A stretch of 64,000 nt of DNA, taken from contig NZ_AWFF01000087.1 in assembly GCF_000682755.1 (NCBI RefSeq), positions 1 to 64,000 of the forward strand, read 5' to 3'. The notes under the pieces were generated by a model that searched no databases, had not been told where the DNA came from, and saw nothing but the letters and a program-made list of their open reading frames with translations. This DNA comes from Hyphomonas beringensis (GTDB taxonomy: Bacteria > Pseudomonadota > Alphaproteobacteria > Caulobacterales > Hyphomonadaceae). Both the position numbers and the translations under genes were made by a program. Positions 62,246 through 64,000 of the stretch are shown piece after piece; the first letter of the stretch is position 1, and the number at the start of each line of letters is the position of its first letter.

Positions 62246-64000
62246 ATGTGGTATCTCCTTATCCAGATCCTCGTACTCATGATCTTCGCGGCCGTCGCCG
62301 GGGCATTGCTTGCCTATTGGTGGATGAAGAACCGCTATGAGGATGTCACGGAAAGCTATGAGGACATGCTGGAGCGGTCCGCGCATGATGCGCTGCCACC
62401 TCCTGCGACGCGCGCTGACCTGCAGGCCTTTGTGTCCGGTCTGGAAGCGCGGCTTGAGGCGCGTCTGGAAGGCCTGCCCGCCCTCGTCACGCGGGAGGAG
62501 CTGGACACTGGCCTGCGCGGCATCGGCGCCCAGATCGCCTCTATCCCGCAACCTGAAATGCCGGAACAACCGGACCTGACCCCGATCACTGCGCATCTGG
62601 AAACGGTCACCCACCGTCTGGACGGCATCACGGGCAATGTGGAAGGCATGCGCACGCACCTGACGGCAGACGGCGAAGAGAGCGCCTTCACCCCGCTGAT
62701 CGGCCGCCTGTCACAGATTGAGGATGCTGTTGGCCAGCTGAAGAATACAGAGCTGAACTCGGTTGAAGGCCATCTCGAAAGCCTGGAAGCCCGCATCTCC
62801 CGCATTGAGGATGGCGTGAACCTGCTGATGAGTGTGGAAATTCCCAAGCCCCCGGAAATGCCGGAGATTCCGGAAGTGGACCTCGGCCCCGTGCACAGCG
62901 CGCTGGCCAGCATCCAGCTTGCCATCGAAAGCATCGACGTGCCGATCACGGATCTCGACCCCATCCGGCAGGATTTTGGCCAGATGGAAGCCCGCCTGGC
63001 TGAGTTTGCCGAAGGGCTCGATGCCCAGCGCAAAGCCGACAATGAAAGCATGACGATCCGTCTGCAGACCTTGTCCTCTTCGCTTGCCTCCCTCCGTGTG
63101 CCGGATGTGGACGGCCTGCGCGAGCGCCTCTCCAAGCTGGAAAATGTCATCACCGCGCTATCGGAGCAGAAGTCAGATCTTGGCCCGATCACCGAAACCC
63201 TGCGTGAGATCGACAAGCAGATGCGCAACCCGTCGGATGACATGCGCAAGATGTCGACCCGCCTTGCGGATCTGGAAGGCGGCACCGCCGCAGTTCACGC
63301 AAAGCTGGTGCTGCTGGAGAGCACTGTGTCCGGCATGCGGCCAGAGCCAGTTGACCTGAGCCCCGTTCAGACCCGCATCTCGCAAGTCGAAGCGGCGCTG
63401 TCCTCCCTGCGGGTGGAGTTGCAATCCCTGCCGGACAATGCACCGCTGGAGCGCCGCATCGCGGGCCTGCAGGAATCTGTCCTGTCGCTGAGAGAGCCGG
63501 ACCTGTCCGGCCTTACAAACTCTCTGCGCAAGATGGAATCGCGGATGAATCTCGGCGCTGTGGAAGACCGGCTGAATGCCATCGAATACGCGCTGTCATC
63601 GCTGACGCATTTCGTACGTACGCGACCAGACCCGGTCGACTATTCCTTCCGCACGCCCGCTCCGATGCCGGCCTATGAGGATCAGTCAGGCCCCACCTTC
63701 ACGCTGCCTGTGAAGACACCGGCCTCGCCGCCTCCACCACCGCCACCCCCTCCGGCGAAGCAGCCCGCACCTGAAGCCGTTTCAGGTGATCCGGTTCAGG
63801 CCGCCATGCGCCCGGATGACAAGGCGAACCTGCTGGTCGAAGCGGCCTTCGGGGAAGGCGACGATCTGGAGCTGATCAATGGCGTCGGCCCGATGCTGTG
63901 CGAGCTGCTCAATGATGTCGGCGTCTACTATTTCTGGCAGGTCGCCGAATGGGGCGAGGACGAGATCGAATGGGTCGATGGCAAGCTGGAGCACTTCAAG
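62246..64000 (+). CDS. Membrane-anchored coiled-coil protein with C-terminal helical domain (cut by the window edge)
   Basis: At least 585 residues; the frame stays open to the last base. A short N-terminal membrane helix (ILVLMIFAAVAGALLAYWWM) is followed by ~420 residues of heptad-rich sequence (for example VTHRLDGITGNVEGMRTHL and LRERLSKLENVITALSEQ), then a proline run of ten residues near 495, and finally a helix-hairpin-helix-like domain, DDLELINGVGPMLCELLNDV followed by YYFWQVAEWGEDEIEWVDGK. That last domain is also seen at the ends of some NADH dehydrogenase subunits and other proteins. Next to an OmpA protein, a structural envelope role is plausible but unproven. Confidence 0.75.
   Translation, partial: MWYLLIQILVLMIFAAVAGALLAYWWMKNRYEDVTESYEDMLERSAHDALPPPATRADLQAFVSGLEARLEARLEGLPALVTREELDTGLRGIGAQIASIPQPEMPEQPDLTPITAHLETVTHRLDGITGNVEGMRTHLTADGEESAFTPLIGRLSQIEDAVGQLKNTELNSVEGHLESLEARISRIEDGVNLLMSVEIPKPPEMPEIPEVDLGPVHSALASIQLAIESIDVPITDLDPIRQDFGQMEARLAEFAEGLDAQRKADNESMTIRLQTLSSSLASLRVPDVDGLRERLSKLENVITALSEQKSDLGPITETLREIDKQMRNPSDDMRKMSTRLADLEGGTAAVHAKLVLLESTVSGMRPEPVDLSPVQTRISQVEAALSSLRVELQSLPDNAPLERRIAGLQESVLSLREPDLSGLTNSLRKMESRMNLGAVEDRLNAIEYALSSLTHFVRTRPDPVDYSFRTPAPMPAYEDQSGPTFTLPVKTPASPPPPPPPPPAKQPAPEAVSGDPVQAAMRPDDKANLLVEAAFGEGDDLELINGVGPMLCELLNDVGVYYFWQVAEWGEDEIEWVDGKLEHFK

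Noticed and set aside
63720-63760. CCGCCACC-type microsatellite
   Set aside because: Encodes the proline run of the coiled-coil protein in frame.

Overview
The window is a 64 kb chromosomal segment of a GC-rich alphaproteobacterium. The mixture of an LdtR-like MarR regulator, a complete TamA/TamB pair, an xseB-ispA-dxs cluster, a HIBCH-type hydrolase, several acyl-CoA dehydrogenases and many small lipoproteins suits Caulobacterales, perhaps Hyphomonadaceae. That placement is an inference from gene content; no rRNA is present. Coding density is high, and several convergent genes share their stop codons.

Layout. 1-3.2 kb is the only clearly accessory stretch: a membrane-anchored LuxR-type regulator divergent from a DUF347 membrane protein, bracketed by a 31-bp direct repeat, then a solitary abortive-infection (Abi_C) gene with lower GC than its neighbours. 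3.3-15 kb is housekeeping and catabolic: hemB, a GNAT enzyme, an isobutyryl-CoA-type dehydrogenase, an APC permease, a large zinc metalloprotease, AidB, a TauD-type dioxygenase, a PilZ protein, a 3-hydroxyisobutyryl-CoA hydrolase and a DUF805 protein. 15-20.5 kb holds ldtR with a palindrome-rich promoter, a VOC remnant, an unknown barrel-like protein, a cytochrome c and mutL. 20.5-26.7 kb carries L- and D-2-hydroxyacid dehydrogenases, PaiB, a Sua5/TsaC protein and two YceI proteins, one fused to cytochrome b561. 26.8-38.4 kb has another acyl-CoA dehydrogenase, an RluF-like pseudouridine synthase, gluconokinase, an MBL hydrolase, lepB, a histidine phosphatase, xseB-ispA-dxs and two related lipoproteins. 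38.6-46.3 kb has an acyl-CoA synthetase/AKR/methyltransferase operon, metG, a tRNA-Thr and a LysR/XRE pair. 46.5-64 kb holds tamB-tamA, a Ca/Na antiporter with queF, a nitroreductase, a TetR-MFP-RND efflux operon, cysE, an OmpA/BON protein and a long coiled-coil protein cut by the window edge.

How the genes work together. xseB-ispA-dxs links isoprenoid precursor supply (MEP pathway) to prenyl diphosphate synthesis. TamA and TamB form an outer-membrane assembly machine. The TetR-MFP-RND set is a complete inner part of an efflux pump with a perfect palindromic operator; its outer-membrane channel is not in the window. The isobutyryl-CoA dehydrogenase and the HIBCH-type hydrolase are two non-adjacent steps of valine breakdown. 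The best candidates for uncharacterised biology are the Abi_C gene, the repeat-flanked LuxR/DUF347 unit, the XRE/LysR junction with its inverted repeats, and the OmpA-BON/coiled-coil pair at the right edge. I found no CRISPR array, insertion sequence, integrase or riboswitch.
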